Counted from the stretch's first letter, positions 8,593-18,692 are shown. The stretch is 34,834 nucleotides of DNA from an uncultured Candidatus Poseidoniales archaeon (GCA_902514485.1 CABXQY010000006.1:1-34834), one strand, 5' to 3'. Translations and numbers: made by a program. The notes: generated by a model from the letters alone, not told the origin.

Positions 8593-10320
8593 ATGAGGAA
8601 TCTCCGCAGTGATATAATTCCTGTTCTCTCTGAAACTATGTTGAATTTAGGTATAGAAGAAATTAACTGGTTAAACCTAATAGGTAATGCCACGGATTTT
8701 TCTCATGGTGATATTGCTCTTCCATGTCACTCCCTATCTAAAATTCTTAGGAAGTCTCCTAATATTATTGCAGATGATATTTCATCAGACTTAACTGATA
8801 AGTTGTCAGATATTGCTACAACCACTTCAATTAATGGTTTTGTTAACTTTAAAGCCACTAACTCTTGGTTGTCTAATCAAGTTTCGAAAATAAACCTCGA
8901 TTCTAAGTTAGGGGTAAAAGTAGAAGATAAAAAAACCATAATTATAGATTATTCATCCCCCAACGTTGCTAAAAGAATGCATGTAGGTCATTTGCGTTCT
9001 ACAGTAATAGGGGATGCTCTAGCGAGAATCCTAACTTACAAGGGTCATCGAGTAATAGGTGAGAATCATATAGGTGACTGGGGGACTCCCTTTGGAATGC
9101 TGATTGAACATTTCCTCGAATGTGAAAATATAGAAGTAAAAGATATTGAACTTGAAAATTTCTATAAAGATGCAAGGTATAAATTTGATAATTCAGAAGA
9201 TTTCGCTGTTCGCTCACGTGAACGTGTAGTGAAACTTCAGTCCAAGGAACCAGAAACAATTGTATTGTGGAAGGAATTAGTTGATATTTCTTTGCTACAT
9301 TTCAATGAGGTTTATCGTATGTTGAATGTATTACTTACTGATGATAACTTAGCAGGGGAGTCAATTTATGAAGAATTACTTCCCGAAGTAGTTGATAGAT
9401 TGAGTAATCAGGATCTGATTGAAGAAAGTAACGGGGCTCTTGTAGTATTTCCCGAAGGTTGGCTGAATCGTGAAAAAGAGCCATTACCTCTAATTATTCG
9501 TAAAGGGGACGGTGGTTACAATTACGCTACAAGCGATCTTGCCTGTATTATAAATCGTGTAGAAAATATAGGGGGTACTGAATTCCTATATGTTGTGGGT
9601 GCAGAGCAATCACAACATTTTGAGATGGTCTTTCAAGTTGCTCGACAAGCAAATTTTATGGACAATTCGATTAAATCTGTACATATTCCTTTTGGCCTAG
9701 TTGTTGGCTCAGATGGTAAAAAACTTGCTAGCAGAGATGGAGAAGCAATAAGTTTGAAAGAGTTACTCGAGGAATCTATTATCAGAGCTAATAAATCTAT
9801 TTTAGAGAAAAATCCCGACATTTCTGAATCTGAACGAGCAGATATCTCGAAAATGATTGGTATAGGTTCTGTCAAGTATGCAGATCTTTCTGTCGATAGA
9901 AATAAAAATTATGTATTTGATTGGGATAAAATGCTCTCTTTCGATGGTAATACTGCCCCTTATCTTCAATATGCTCATGCTAGAATCTGTAGTATTTTCA
10001 GAAAAGCCTCAATTCAGAGAGAAGATTTTGCAGATAACGAAATAAGGATAACGAATGATAATGAAAGTTCACTTTCCAGAGCTCTAGTTGGATTTTCCGC
10101 TGCTATTGACGAGTCGATAAATAATTATGCACCTCATCGTTTGGCAGTATACTTACATAAATTGGCTCAAGAATTCGCATCATTCTATGAAAATTGTCCT
10201 GTATTGCTAATTGAGGATAAATCTACAATGGATAGTCGTCTGGCTCTATGTAGTCTAACTGCTAGAACTCTAAGTACTGGACTTAATCTTCTTGGAATTG
10301 ATTCGCCCGAGAAAATGTAG
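8593..10320 (+). CDS. argS: Arginyl-tRNA synthetase
   Basis: SSPNVAKRMHVGHLRSTVIGDALARIL signature, RKGDGGYNYATSDLA, C-terminal DALR anticodon-binding region. Confidence 0.94.
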   Translation: MRNLRSDIIPVLSETMLNLGIEEINWLNLIGNATDFSHGDIALPCHSLSKILRKSPNIIADDISSDLTDKLSDIATTTSINGFVNFKATNSWLSNQVSKINLDSKLGVKVEDKKTIIIDYSSPNVAKRMHVGHLRSTVIGDALARILTYKGHRVIGENHIGDWGTPFGMLIEHFLECENIEVKDIELENFYKDARYKFDNSEDFAVRSRERVVKLQSKEPETIVLWKELVDISLLHFNEVYRMLNVLLTDDNLAGESIYEELLPEVVDRLSNQDLIEESNGALVVFPEGWLNREKEPLPLIIRKGDGGYNYATSDLACIINRVENIGGTEFLYVVGAEQSQHFEMVFQVARQANFMDNSIKSVHIPFGLVVGSDGKKLASRDGEAISLKELLEESIIRANKSILEKNPDISESERADISKMIGIGSVKYADLSVDRNKNYVFDWDKMLSFDGNTAPYLQYAHARICSIFRKASIQREDFADNEIRITNDNESSLSRALVGFSAAIDESINNYAPHRLAVYLHKLAQEFASFYENCPVLLIEDKSTMDSRLALCSLTARTLSTGLNLLGIDSPEKM

Positions 10321-10627
10321 TTAAATTTCTAGCCTCTTTTATTCCGCCTCTTATTGTTGAAAGGCGTTTTTTATAATTCATTAAAACCCAAAATGGTATT
10401 ACATCAACCTCTTTCTTTATCCACTCTAAATTATCTATTAAATTCTCTGAATCTGGGTTATCTAAGGAAATTTTTCTAACTGGGATTTGGTTTATTAGAT
10501 GATTGTTTTCCTCTAGAAATTTTTCCACTATCACACAATCTTGACATGTTTTTCTTGTGATTAGTAACATTATAGATGGTTCAATGAGTGTATTTTCCCA
10601 GTCTTCGAATGTCACGACCTCTTCCAT
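10283..10627 (-). CDS. Thioredoxin/glutaredoxin-fold protein with CQDC motif
   Basis: LLITRKTCQDCVIVEKFLEE...VDVIPFWVLM; CxxC after a beta strand and a cis-Pro-like VIPF; 3' end overlaps the argS 3' end on the opposite strand. Confidence 0.6.
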   Translation of the reverse strand: MEEVVTFEDWENTLIEPSIMLLITRKTCQDCVIVEKFLEENNHLINQIPVRKISLDNPDSENLIDNLEWIKKEVDVIPFWVLMNYKKRLSTIRGGIKEARNLTTFSRANQFQED

Positions 10628-10658
10628 TATACTCTACCCAAGAGACGGTTATCTTTGA

Positions 10659-11141
10659 ATGGACCTATCTGTCCGCAAGGACATGGTTTCAGTAGGCGAC
10701 GTAGCACCAGATTTCACTTTGATGGCAAATGACAGAAGTATGGTCACTTTGAGTGACTCAATTGGAAATAAAGTTATACTCGCATTTTACCCAGCGGCAT
10801 TTACTGGTGTGTGTACTACTGAAATGTGTACTTTTACTGATTCAATGTCCAAGTTTGACGGAATGGAAGTCGAAGTTTTTGGCATTAGCGTTGATTCGAT
10901 TTTTTCCAATAATGAATTTGCAAATAATAATTCAATAGGCTTCCCATTACTATCCGATGTAAATAGAGAAGCTACCAATTCTTATGGAGTAGGAATTAGT
11001 TTTGTTATGCCAGGATATGTGGCGTCCCAGAGATCAGTTTTTATCATCGATGAAGAAGGTCGAATAGGTTATGTATGGGTTGCAGAAAATCCAGGTATTG
11101 AGCCTAATTATCAAGAGATAATCGATTTCTGCAAAAATTAA
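10659..11141 (+). CDS. Peroxiredoxin (AhpC/TSA family, BCP/AhpE-like)
   Basis: APDFTLMANDRSMVTLSD, FYPAAFTGVCTTEMCTF peroxidatic Cys motif. Confidence 0.92.
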   Translation: MDLSVRKDMVSVGDVAPDFTLMANDRSMVTLSDSIGNKVILAFYPAAFTGVCTTEMCTFTDSMSKFDGMEVEVFGISVDSIFSNNEFANNNSIGFPLLSDVNREATNSYGVGISFVMPGYVASQRSVFIIDEEGRIGYVWVAENPGIEPNYQEIIDFCKN

Positions 11142-11167
11142 TCACTATATTAATTCTAATTATTGAA

Positions 11168-11740
11168 TTATCTAACTTCTTCGCCGGACCATCTTTTACC
11201 TAAGTTGTGCTCAATATCTAACTGATCTAGTATTCTTGCTACAACGAAATCAATCAATTCTTCAATCGTTTTAGGACTATGGTAGAATCCTGGACTTGCG
11301 GGTAAAATTACAACTCCCCATGTTGACATTTTTGTCATTGCTTCGAGATGTGCTGTTGCAAAAGGTGTTTCTCTCGGTACAATAATCAGTTTCCTTCTCT
11401 CTTTCAGTGCCACTAATGCACTTCTTGTTGCAAGGTTATCTGAAATTCCCGCTGCAATTTTCCCGATAGTTGTACCACTTGTCGGACAAATAATATAAGC
11501 GTCAAATTTAGCTGATCCTGAAGCCGGTCTAGCAGCCAAGTTTTTGTTATCTTGTAATGTGACTCCTTTGATTTTAGATAAGTCCTCTGGTGTCATCTCA
11601 CACTCTAGGTGTAAGTTTATTGCACCTGCGTTGGTAACTATCAAATCAACTTCCCATTCTGCCTCTGATAATGCCTGTACTAGTCTCACTGCATACTGGG
11701 CACCAGATGCGCCAGTTAGGGCTACAACTGCGGAAGGCAT
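11168..11740 (-). CDS. ubiX: Flavin prenyltransferase UbiX
   Basis: ALTGASGAQYAVRLVQAL, CPTSGTTIGKIAAGISDNLATRSALVALKERRKLIIVPRETPF. Confidence 0.92.
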   Translation of the reverse strand: MPSAVVALTGASGAQYAVRLVQALSEAEWEVDLIVTNAGAINLHLECEMTPEDLSKIKGVTLQDNKNLAARPASGSAKFDAYIICPTSGTTIGKIAAGISDNLATRSALVALKERRKLIIVPRETPFATAHLEAMTKMSTWGVVILPASPGFYHSPKTIEELIDFVVARILDQLDIEHNLGKRWSGEEVR

Positions 11741-11783
11741 GATTTATCGTAGGAACTAGACATCTTGAAGTATTGCTTAGTTT

Positions 11784-12974
11784 TCATAGACATTTTTCAA
11801 GGATATCTGCTAAATATTCATATTCTTTTTTACTATTGTAAACTTGAGCAGAAATTCTTATGTATCTTCCTTCAGGATTTGGCCAATACCAGACTGGGAC
11901 TTGGATGTTATATTTTTCTAAGAGCTCCAAGTGAAGTGGATCAGGTTCATGTAAATCTACCCCCTTAGTCCCTTCAGGAGATATTTTTATTGTAGCAATA
12001 CTAGATATCATATCATCAGAACATGGTGGAGAAATTCCGAGTTTTTCACATATTATTTTCCTTCCTTCGATCACAAGCTTATTGTTATGATTCATTATCT
12101 CATCCCAACTCATATCGACTAATTTTGGTATTTCCTCTATTATGAAGGGTATCGTACATAATGCGGAAATATCTCTGGTCCCAGTCCAATCAAATTCATG
12201 TCTGAATCTAGTCGAGTTACCCAGTGGAATAGTCATTCCATGACTTATTACCAGAGGTTGAATTAAATGCTGCAAATCCTTTCTAACATGCAGAAAAGCT
12301 GCTCCTTTTGGAGCAAAAAGCCACTTATGACAATTACTAGTTACAAATGAGGCTCCGATATCTTCTAGATCTAAGGGAATCATCCCTATCCCATGTGCGG
12401 CATCAAGTAGCACATTAATACCTTTAGATTCTAGCAAATCTACTAGTTCTTTGAATGGCATAAGAAGTCCAGTTGGACTAGTTACTGTATCTATCATTGC
12501 TAATTTTGTTTTTTCAGTTACACATTGCATTATATTATCAATAATTATCTGCTTTTCAGAAATCGGAAATGGTATTTCACAAACAATTACGACTGCACCC
12601 GATTTCTTAGCAACATAATCTATAGTGTTTCTACATGCCTGATATGCATGATTTGGAACGATTATTTCGTCCCCCTTTTCAAAATTTAGGGACCTTAATA
12701 TCGTGTTTACGCCTGAAGTTGCATTTTCAATAAGTGCTAAGTCATTATAGTCGCAATTTACTAAATTTGCTATCGCTTTACGTGAATTGATTAAAGCCTC
12801 TGGAGCCCTTTCTTCGAAGAATTTCACCGGATCTTTTTCTACAAGAAGTTGCCATCTTCTCTGTTCTTCTAAAACTATTTTTGGTGTAGCGCCGAACGAA
12901 CCATGATTTAAAAAAATAGTTTCTTCATCTAAAAACCAATGCTTCGAAAATTTATTACCTCTAATCTGATTCAT
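11784..12974 (-). CDS. Class V aminotransferase, isopenicillin-N epimerase-like
   Basis: LNHGSFGATP, ENATSGVNTILRSL, LLDAAHGIGMIPLDL, SNCHKWLFAPKGAAFL PLP-Lys motif; ATG at 12974 overlaps the lipB stop as ATGA. Confidence 0.85.
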   Translation of the reverse strand: MNQIRGNKFSKHWFLDEETIFLNHGSFGATPKIVLEEQRRWQLLVEKDPVKFFEERAPEALINSRKAIANLVNCDYNDLALIENATSGVNTILRSLNFEKGDEIIVPNHAYQACRNTIDYVAKKSGAVVIVCEIPFPISEKQIIIDNIMQCVTEKTKLAMIDTVTSPTGLLMPFKELVDLLESKGINVLLDAAHGIGMIPLDLEDIGASFVTSNCHKWLFAPKGAAFLHVRKDLQHLIQPLVISHGMTIPLGNSTRFRHEFDWTGTRDISALCTIPFIIEEIPKLVDMSWDEIMNHNNKLVIEGRKIICEKLGISPPCSDDMISSIATIKISPEGTKGVDLHEPDPLHLELLEKYNIQVPVWYWPNPEGRYIRISAQVYNSKKEYEYLADILEKCL

Positions 12975-13648
12975 GTATATTCTCCAATATTCCATTCCAA
13001 AGGATCTTCAGGGCTTCTTTTCAATATTAATTCAATATTAGATAATATTGCTTCTTCTAATAGTTCTCTTGTGATTTCTTCTCCTTCTTGATTCATTCTA
13101 TAGCCTAATTTATCTAGCGATGTAGTCATTCCTAAATCCATACCACAACAAGCAAGATTCTCTATTCGTTGCCCTGGTGTCGCATAATTCAGTGCCAATC
13201 CATGTCTGCTTACCCAATGAAGGAATGCCAAACCTATTGAGCAGATTTTTCTCTCATCTACCCAAACTCCCATCATGGCAGGATCTCTATACCCCTTAAT
13301 CCCTAAATCTTCGAGGGTTTTTATTATTAGATTCTCCATCTTATTGATTATTCCTCTTACGCTTTGTTCCTCAGAATTCCATTTAATTATCGGATACAAT
13401 ACAAGTTGTCCAGGGCCATGCCAAGTGATTCCTCCTCCTCGATCTACAATTGACTGAGAATATTCTCCAGAAATTTCAATTCCGTCTCTAACTGCTCTAG
13501 GTCCAACTGTCACTATTTCAGGATGTTCTACTAGAATTATTGTGTCTATGATTTCATCATTAATACGCTTATTTTGTAAAACTCGCATAGCATCTGAAAC
13601 TACACTATGCTCTACTATACCAGCCCTTAGGACTTGTACTTCTCTCAG
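12971..13648 (-). CDS. lipB: Lipoyl(octanoyl) transferase LipB
   Basis: IVDRGGGITWHGPGQLVLYPI, RKICSIGLAFLHWVSRHGLALN; open frame upstream of ATG 13588 encodes LREVQVLRAGIVEHSVVSDAM, resembling the LipB N-terminus, with CTG at 13648 the likeliest start codon. Confidence 0.88.
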   Translation of the reverse strand: MREVQVLRAGIVEHSVVSDAMRVLQNKRINDEIIDTIILVEHPEIVTVGPRAVRDGIEISGEYSQSIVDRGGGITWHGPGQLVLYPIIKWNSEEQSVRGIINKMENLIIKTLEDLGIKGYRDPAMMGVWVDERKICSIGLAFLHWVSRHGLALNYATPGQRIENLACCGMDLGMTTSLDKLGYRMNQEGEEITRELLEEAILSNIELILKRSPEDPLEWNIGEYT

Positions 13649-13657
13649 AAAATCACC

Positions 13658-15094
13658 TCAGGCCGAATGTATAGCATGTCCCAGAGTTTTCAATACGCTT
13701 TCATGAAATGCTTCTGTCATAGTTGGATGAGCGTGTACAGTATCAGCTATATCTTCCAATAATGCGCCCATTTCGAGAGCTAGGACGAATTCTCCATGTA
13801 ATTCTGCCACATGACTTCCTACAGCTTGTATCCCTAAAATTACATGATCTGATTCTCTAGCAGTTACACGAATAAATCCAGCAGTTTTTTCTGCTTCTAA
13901 AGTCAGAGCTCTGCCATTAGCTGCTAGAGGAAACTTCCCCGTAATTATTTCTTCACCTCGCTCTTTAGCCTCATCGGGGTTAAGTCCTACTGAGACAATT
14001 TCCGGTTCAGTGAATACAATCGCTGGAATTGCTATTTTATCAAATTCTCTTTTCTCACCCGATATTATTTCAGCAACCATTTCTCCTTGTGCACTTGCTT
14101 TGTGAGCTAGCATTGGTTCTCCAGCAACATCACCAATTGCGTAAACACCTGGGGCGGAAGTTCTACATTGTCTGTCGATTCTGATGAATCTACCTGATGT
14201 ATCCATTCTGATGCCCATGTTCTCTAGGCCCCAACCTCTAGAATTAGGGCTTCTACCCACTGTTACTAACACTTTGTCTACAGTAATTTTTTGTTCCTCT
14301 GAATCTTTTTCAAAAGTCAATTCAACCTTACTGGCAGCCCCTTTACCTTTTATTTTTGTTCCTCTGGCTAGAGAATTCGTATGTACAGTAACTTTATTCT
14401 TCTTTAACCATATTTCTAAAGGTCTTCTGATTTCTTTATCCATGATTGCAAGTATACTATCCATTCCTTCTATGACTGTAACTTCGGAGCCTAATTTAGA
14501 TAGAGCACAACCTAGCTCTAATCCGATGTATCCTCCTCCTACGATAGCAACTTTCTTAGGAACTTTCTGTAAACTTAATGCTCCAGTAGATGAAAGAACA
14601 AATTCTTCATCACATGGCATGAATGGTAAATCGATATGTGTTGATCCGGTGGCGATAATGACATTTTCAGCTTCTATTAGAATTTCTCCATCTTTTGTTT
14701 TTACAGAACATTGCTTAGAACTTGTAAAAGTAGCCCATCCATTAATCAATTCTGCTCCAGAGTTTTTCACTAGGACTTCAACACCTTTAGTAAGTCTTCC
14801 AACTATTCCATCTTTCCATTCAACAACACCTTTCATGTCAATCTCAGGTTTTCCTTCTATCGAAATCCCCATATGTCCATCTTTTGAAGAATGTTTTATG
14901 AGAGATTCATAGCGTTCAGCAGCATGAATTATTGCTTTACTTGGAATACACCCTATATTTAGGCAAACTCCTCCTGGTTTTTCCCCTTCGACAACAATCG
15001 TGTCTAAACCAAGCTGGGCGGATCTTATAGCAGCAACATAACCACCTGGTCCAGCACCTATTATCAAAACCTGACATTTTCGATTTTCACTCAT
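13658..15094 (-). CDS. lpdA: Dihydrolipoamide dehydrogenase (E3)
   Basis: IIGAGPGGYVAAIRSAQLG, GGVCLNIGCIPSKA redox disulfide, HAHPTMTEAFHE C-terminal motif. Confidence 0.95.
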   Translation of the reverse strand: MSENRKCQVLIIGAGPGGYVAAIRSAQLGLDTIVVEGEKPGGVCLNIGCIPSKAIIHAAERYESLIKHSSKDGHMGISIEGKPEIDMKGVVEWKDGIVGRLTKGVEVLVKNSGAELINGWATFTSSKQCSVKTKDGEILIEAENVIIATGSTHIDLPFMPCDEEFVLSSTGALSLQKVPKKVAIVGGGYIGLELGCALSKLGSEVTVIEGMDSILAIMDKEIRRPLEIWLKKNKVTVHTNSLARGTKIKGKGAASKVELTFEKDSEEQKITVDKVLVTVGRSPNSRGWGLENMGIRMDTSGRFIRIDRQCRTSAPGVYAIGDVAGEPMLAHKASAQGEMVAEIISGEKREFDKIAIPAIVFTEPEIVSVGLNPDEAKERGEEIITGKFPLAANGRALTLEAEKTAGFIRVTARESDHVILGIQAVGSHVAELHGEFVLALEMGALLEDIADTVHAHPTMTEAFHESVLKTLGHAIHSA

Positions 15095-15107
15095 ATTATC
15101 TCACCTT

Positions 15108-16394
15108 TCACATAAAAATTAGAGCAGGATACTCTAACATTCTTTTTAGCGCCTGAACTAAAGCGGCACCATTAGCACCGTCTACAATTCGATGGTCGAA
15201 AGAACTTGAAACATTCATAATCCTTCTAACTACAATCTTACCATCTTTAACTACAGGCATTTCTCTTGCCTTATGTACTCCTAAAATACTGACTTCCGGA
15301 TGATTAATTATTGGAGTAGCACCTAATCCCCCATCTCTTCCCAGACTTGTAATTGTGAATGTTGAGCCAGATAAATCATCAAGACTTGCTGTACCGTTTC
15401 TGGCTGCACCTGAGACTCTCTGCATTTCTGATGCTGATTGCCAAATATCCATCGCTTCTACATGCTTTACGACGGGTACGAATAATCCTCTTTCGGTCTG
15501 AGTAGCAATCCCAAGATGTACTGCTGAATGCTGTGTGACAATATTGCTTTCCTCATTATAAAGTGCATTACACTCTTTGTGATTAGGCATTATTTTAGCT
15601 AAAGCCATCATTATAAATGGCAAATATGTCAATTTCGGTTGGTCATCACCTCTTGTTGCGTTTAGCATTTGTCTCAATTCTTCAAGTTCAGTCACATCAA
15701 TTTCTTCAAAGTACGAAAAGTGAGGTATTGAGAATTTAGACTTAACCATCTGCTCTGCAATTTTCCTCCTTAAACCTACTACCTTGATTTCGTTTGTATC
15801 AGTTCTTCTTGTAGAATAAGAGGTAGGGGGTGCTCCAGTAACAGTTCCACCTGCTGCAATATATGCATCTAAGTCTGCATGACGTATCCTTCCAGCAGGA
15901 CCAGATCCGGAAACTAATGATAGTTCTAAATCTGCATCTCTAGCTCTTCTTCTAACCGCTGGACTGGCTAATATTCTTTTGTTTCCACTTGATTGAACTA
16001 CTACCTTACTCTCAGTAACTGTTTTCACAGTTTCAGGAGCAGGTTTCTTAATTTCCTTTTTGACGGATTCGGTTTTTTTTTCTTCTTCAACAATTGGATT
16101 TTCTGTCACTTCAGGTTCCGGGAGATCCTCAACTTGACTATTAATTGAAGAACCATCAGTAGAGAAAGTAACTAATGCAGAACCAACGGCAATCATATCT
16201 CCTACTTCTCCACTTAATTCAGTCACAACGCCACCAGTTGGAGATGGTATTGTCACAGTCGCTTTATCAGTCATTATGTCGACAATTTGGTCATCTTCAT
16301 TTATTGAATCTCCAACCTTGACATGCCATGCGACAATTTCTCCTTCTACTACTCCTTCTCCTATGTCTGGTAATTTGAAAATATAATCTCCCAT
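15108..16394 (-). CDS. 2-oxo acid dehydrogenase E2 (dihydrolipoamide acyltransferase)
   Basis: One lipoyl domain (DIMTDKATVTIPSP), subunit-binding domain (ASPAVRRRARDADLELSLVSGSGPAGRI), catalytic SSFDHRIVDGA. Confidence 0.94.
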   Translation of the reverse strand: MGDYIFKLPDIGEGVVEGEIVAWHVKVGDSINEDDQIVDIMTDKATVTIPSPTGGVVTELSGEVGDMIAVGSALVTFSTDGSSINSQVEDLPEPEVTENPIVEEEKKTESVKKEIKKPAPETVKTVTESKVVVQSSGNKRILASPAVRRRARDADLELSLVSGSGPAGRIRHADLDAYIAAGGTVTGAPPTSYSTRRTDTNEIKVVGLRRKIAEQMVKSKFSIPHFSYFEEIDVTELEELRQMLNATRGDDQPKLTYLPFIMMALAKIMPNHKECNALYNEESNIVTQHSAVHLGIATQTERGLFVPVVKHVEAMDIWQSASEMQRVSGAARNGTASLDDLSGSTFTITSLGRDGGLGATPIINHPEVSILGVHKAREMPVVKDGKIVVRRIMNVSSSFDHRIVDGANGAALVQALKRMLEYPALIFM

Positions 16395-16396
16395 AT

Positions 16397-17407
16397 TTAT
16401 TCCTCCTGAGTTTTGCGTATCGCTTCAACTATTCTTGACGGACTTGGCATATAATCCCACTCGGTTGTATGAGGGAATGGTGTGTCCCAGCCCGTGACTC
16501 TTTCAATACGACTTTCTAGATGGTAGAAACAGCGTTCTTGAATTGAGGCAACCATCTCTGCACCAAATCCGCTGGTTTTAGGAGCTTCGTGGACGATAAC
16601 ACATCTACCTGTTTTTTCTATAGATTTCACAACAGCATCTCTGTCCCATGGCACTAATGTTTGTAAATCAATCAGATCACAACTGATTCCTGAATCTTTT
16701 ATCGCTTGTTCAGCAACATGAACCATTGTACCCCAAGCGATTACGGTACAATCATCTCCTTCCATTGCTAATCTTGCTTCCCCTAGTGGTATCTTATAGT
16801 ACGATTCTGGCACCTCTGCCTCAGGATGATCTTTCCAAGTAGGGACCTTATGTGGGTCGCCATAAAAAGGCCCTCTGTAGCATCTTTTTGGTTCAAAGAA
16901 TATCACAGGATCATTATCTTCTATGGCGCTGATTAGTAACCCTTTTGAGTTAAATGGCGTTGAGCAATATACGACTTTTAATCCAGGGGTATGGGTGAAT
17001 TGAGCTTCAGGTGATTGCGAATGATGATGCCCTCCTCTAATTCCCCCTCCTGCTGGAGTTCTGATAGTAACCGGGCACCAAAATTCTCCTCCTGAACGGT
17101 GCCTTACTTTTGCCATTTCATTTACAATCTGATCGTATGCAGGGAATATGTAGTCTGCGAATTGTATTTCTACAACTGGTCTTAATCCATTAATCCCCAT
17201 TCCAAAGGCAGTTGCTGCTATACCTCCTTCAGATAATGGTGCATCGAAAACACGATGTTTCCCATACTTTTCTTGAAGCCCATCACAGGTTCTAAAAACT
17301 CCTCCAAAATATCCAATGTCTTCCCCGAATAGTATTATCTCTTCCTCTTTTTCTAGCATATTATCCAGTGCACTATTCACTGATTGGACCATATTCATAT
17401 TTACCAT
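16397..17407 (-). CDS. 2-oxo acid dehydrogenase E1 beta subunit
   Basis: GEDIGYFGGVFR, DAPLSEGGIAATAFGMG, RTPAGGGIRGGHHHSQSPEAQFTHTPGLKVV. Confidence 0.94.
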   Translation of the reverse strand: MVNMNMVQSVNSALDNMLEKEEEIILFGEDIGYFGGVFRTCDGLQEKYGKHRVFDAPLSEGGIAATAFGMGINGLRPVVEIQFADYIFPAYDQIVNEMAKVRHRSGGEFWCPVTIRTPAGGGIRGGHHHSQSPEAQFTHTPGLKVVYCSTPFNSKGLLISAIEDNDPVIFFEPKRCYRGPFYGDPHKVPTWKDHPEAEVPESYYKIPLGEARLAMEGDDCTVIAWGTMVHVAEQAIKDSGISCDLIDLQTLVPWDRDAVVKSIEKTGRCVIVHEAPKTSGFGAEMVASIQERCFYHLESRIERVTGWDTPFPHTTEWDYMPSPSRIVEAIRKTQEE

Positions 17408-17408
17408 A

Positions 17409-18647
17409 TCATTCGTCCCTCCAGCGTTTCATTTCATCCCATTGCTCTTGTAAATGCCAGGGTGGTGTTTCATAAACTTCAGTGAATATTGAATCCGAAG
17501 ATGGATAAGGGCCATTAGCTAGATCTCCAAATTTAACAGCCTCTTTGTAAGCGCTCATAACTTCTGCATCTAGTTTATTTTCTAACTCGAGATGCTTCTC
17601 CTCAGACCAAAAACCTGCCTTTATTAAGTGTATTTTCAAACGATTTATTGGATCGCCACCTGGCCAGAAATCACTGGAATCTTTTGGTCTATACCTTGAT
17701 GGGTCATCGCTACTACTATGCGCTCCTGCCCTATATGTCAATACCTCAATATGAGTAGGTCCTAAATTTTGAGAAGCCCGTTGTCTTGCCCATTTTGTAA
17801 CTGAATATAATGCCAAGAAATCATTTCCGTCTACTCTTATACTTGGTATTCCATACGGTAATCCTCTTCTGGCGAAATTTTGTATTCCGCTGGCGAAATT
17901 AGAATGCGTGGATATTGCCCATTGATTGTTGACCACATTGAGAATCACTGGCGCTTTGAAGATACTTGCAAAGTTTAGTGCATAATGGTAGTCTCCTTCG
18001 GCACTAGCTCCATCTCCAATCCAAGTAATTGTAACTTCATCTAATTCCTTGTATTTTGATGCTAGAGCGACCCCTATTGCTTGACTGAATTGTGTGCCCA
18101 CCGGGCTCGAAACTGAAATATATCTTCCTTCCCTATATGTATAATGTACTGGCATTTGTCTACCCTTGACATTATCTTCTTCGTTACCAATACAGTGGCA
18201 AATCATACTGACCATGTCTCTCCCTCTAACAAACTGCGCCCCAGGTTGTCGATAGGTAGGGAACAACCAGTCTTGATTTTCTAATGCCATAGTTTGTGCG
18301 ATAGCGATTGCCTCTTCGCCATAAGATCGCATGTAGAATGATAATTTACCAGTACGCTGCATTTTCATCATTCTTTCGTCAAAAATCCTTAATCTAAGCA
18401 TATATTCTAATCCGATTATTAATTCCTCTGGTTTAAGATTCGGGTTCCACTGCCCGGAAGCCTCATGTTGATCATTAAGTACTCTAACTAATCCAGACGC
18501 ATGTTCTATTGTATCATCTGCTGAACAGTCAATTTTCAACATATTTAGGTCCTCAGGGGCCCATGACCATTTTTCAAAACTAGGAGTATCTCCCGGTCTT
18601 TGAGGTGCTTCAGGGATGTGGAGTGTCTCCGTCTTCTTCTTCACCAT
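17409..18647 (-). CDS. 2-oxo acid dehydrogenase E1 alpha subunit, BCKDH-like
   Basis: FDERMMKMQRTGKLSFYMRSYGEEAIAIA, GDGASAEGDYHYALNFASIFKAPVILNVVNNQWAIST; N-terminal extension LHIPEAPQRPGDTPSF resembles proteobacterial BkdA1. Confidence 0.93.
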   Translation of the reverse strand: MVKKKTETLHIPEAPQRPGDTPSFEKWSWAPEDLNMLKIDCSADDTIEHASGLVRVLNDQHEASGQWNPNLKPEELIIGLEYMLRLRIFDERMMKMQRTGKLSFYMRSYGEEAIAIAQTMALENQDWLFPTYRQPGAQFVRGRDMVSMICHCIGNEEDNVKGRQMPVHYTYREGRYISVSSPVGTQFSQAIGVALASKYKELDEVTITWIGDGASAEGDYHYALNFASIFKAPVILNVVNNQWAISTHSNFASGIQNFARRGLPYGIPSIRVDGNDFLALYSVTKWARQRASQNLGPTHIEVLTYRAGAHSSSDDPSRYRPKDSSDFWPGGDPINRLKIHLIKAGFWSEEKHLELENKLDAEVMSAYKEAVKFGDLANGPYPSSDSIFTEVYETPPWHLQEQWDEMKRWRDE

Positions 18648-18692
18648 GTGCTTAACACCTGCTCCTTACTCATATTTGTTGGCTTTCTCAAA

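Noticed and set aside
9633-9875. 80-aa minus-strand ORF inside argS
   Set aside because: Shadow ORF antisense to a confidently assigned gene.
14184-14912. 242-aa plus-strand ORF
   Set aside because: Entirely antisense to the strongly supported dihydrolipoamide dehydrogenase gene; low-complexity Ser/Thr/Pro composition typical of shadow ORFs.
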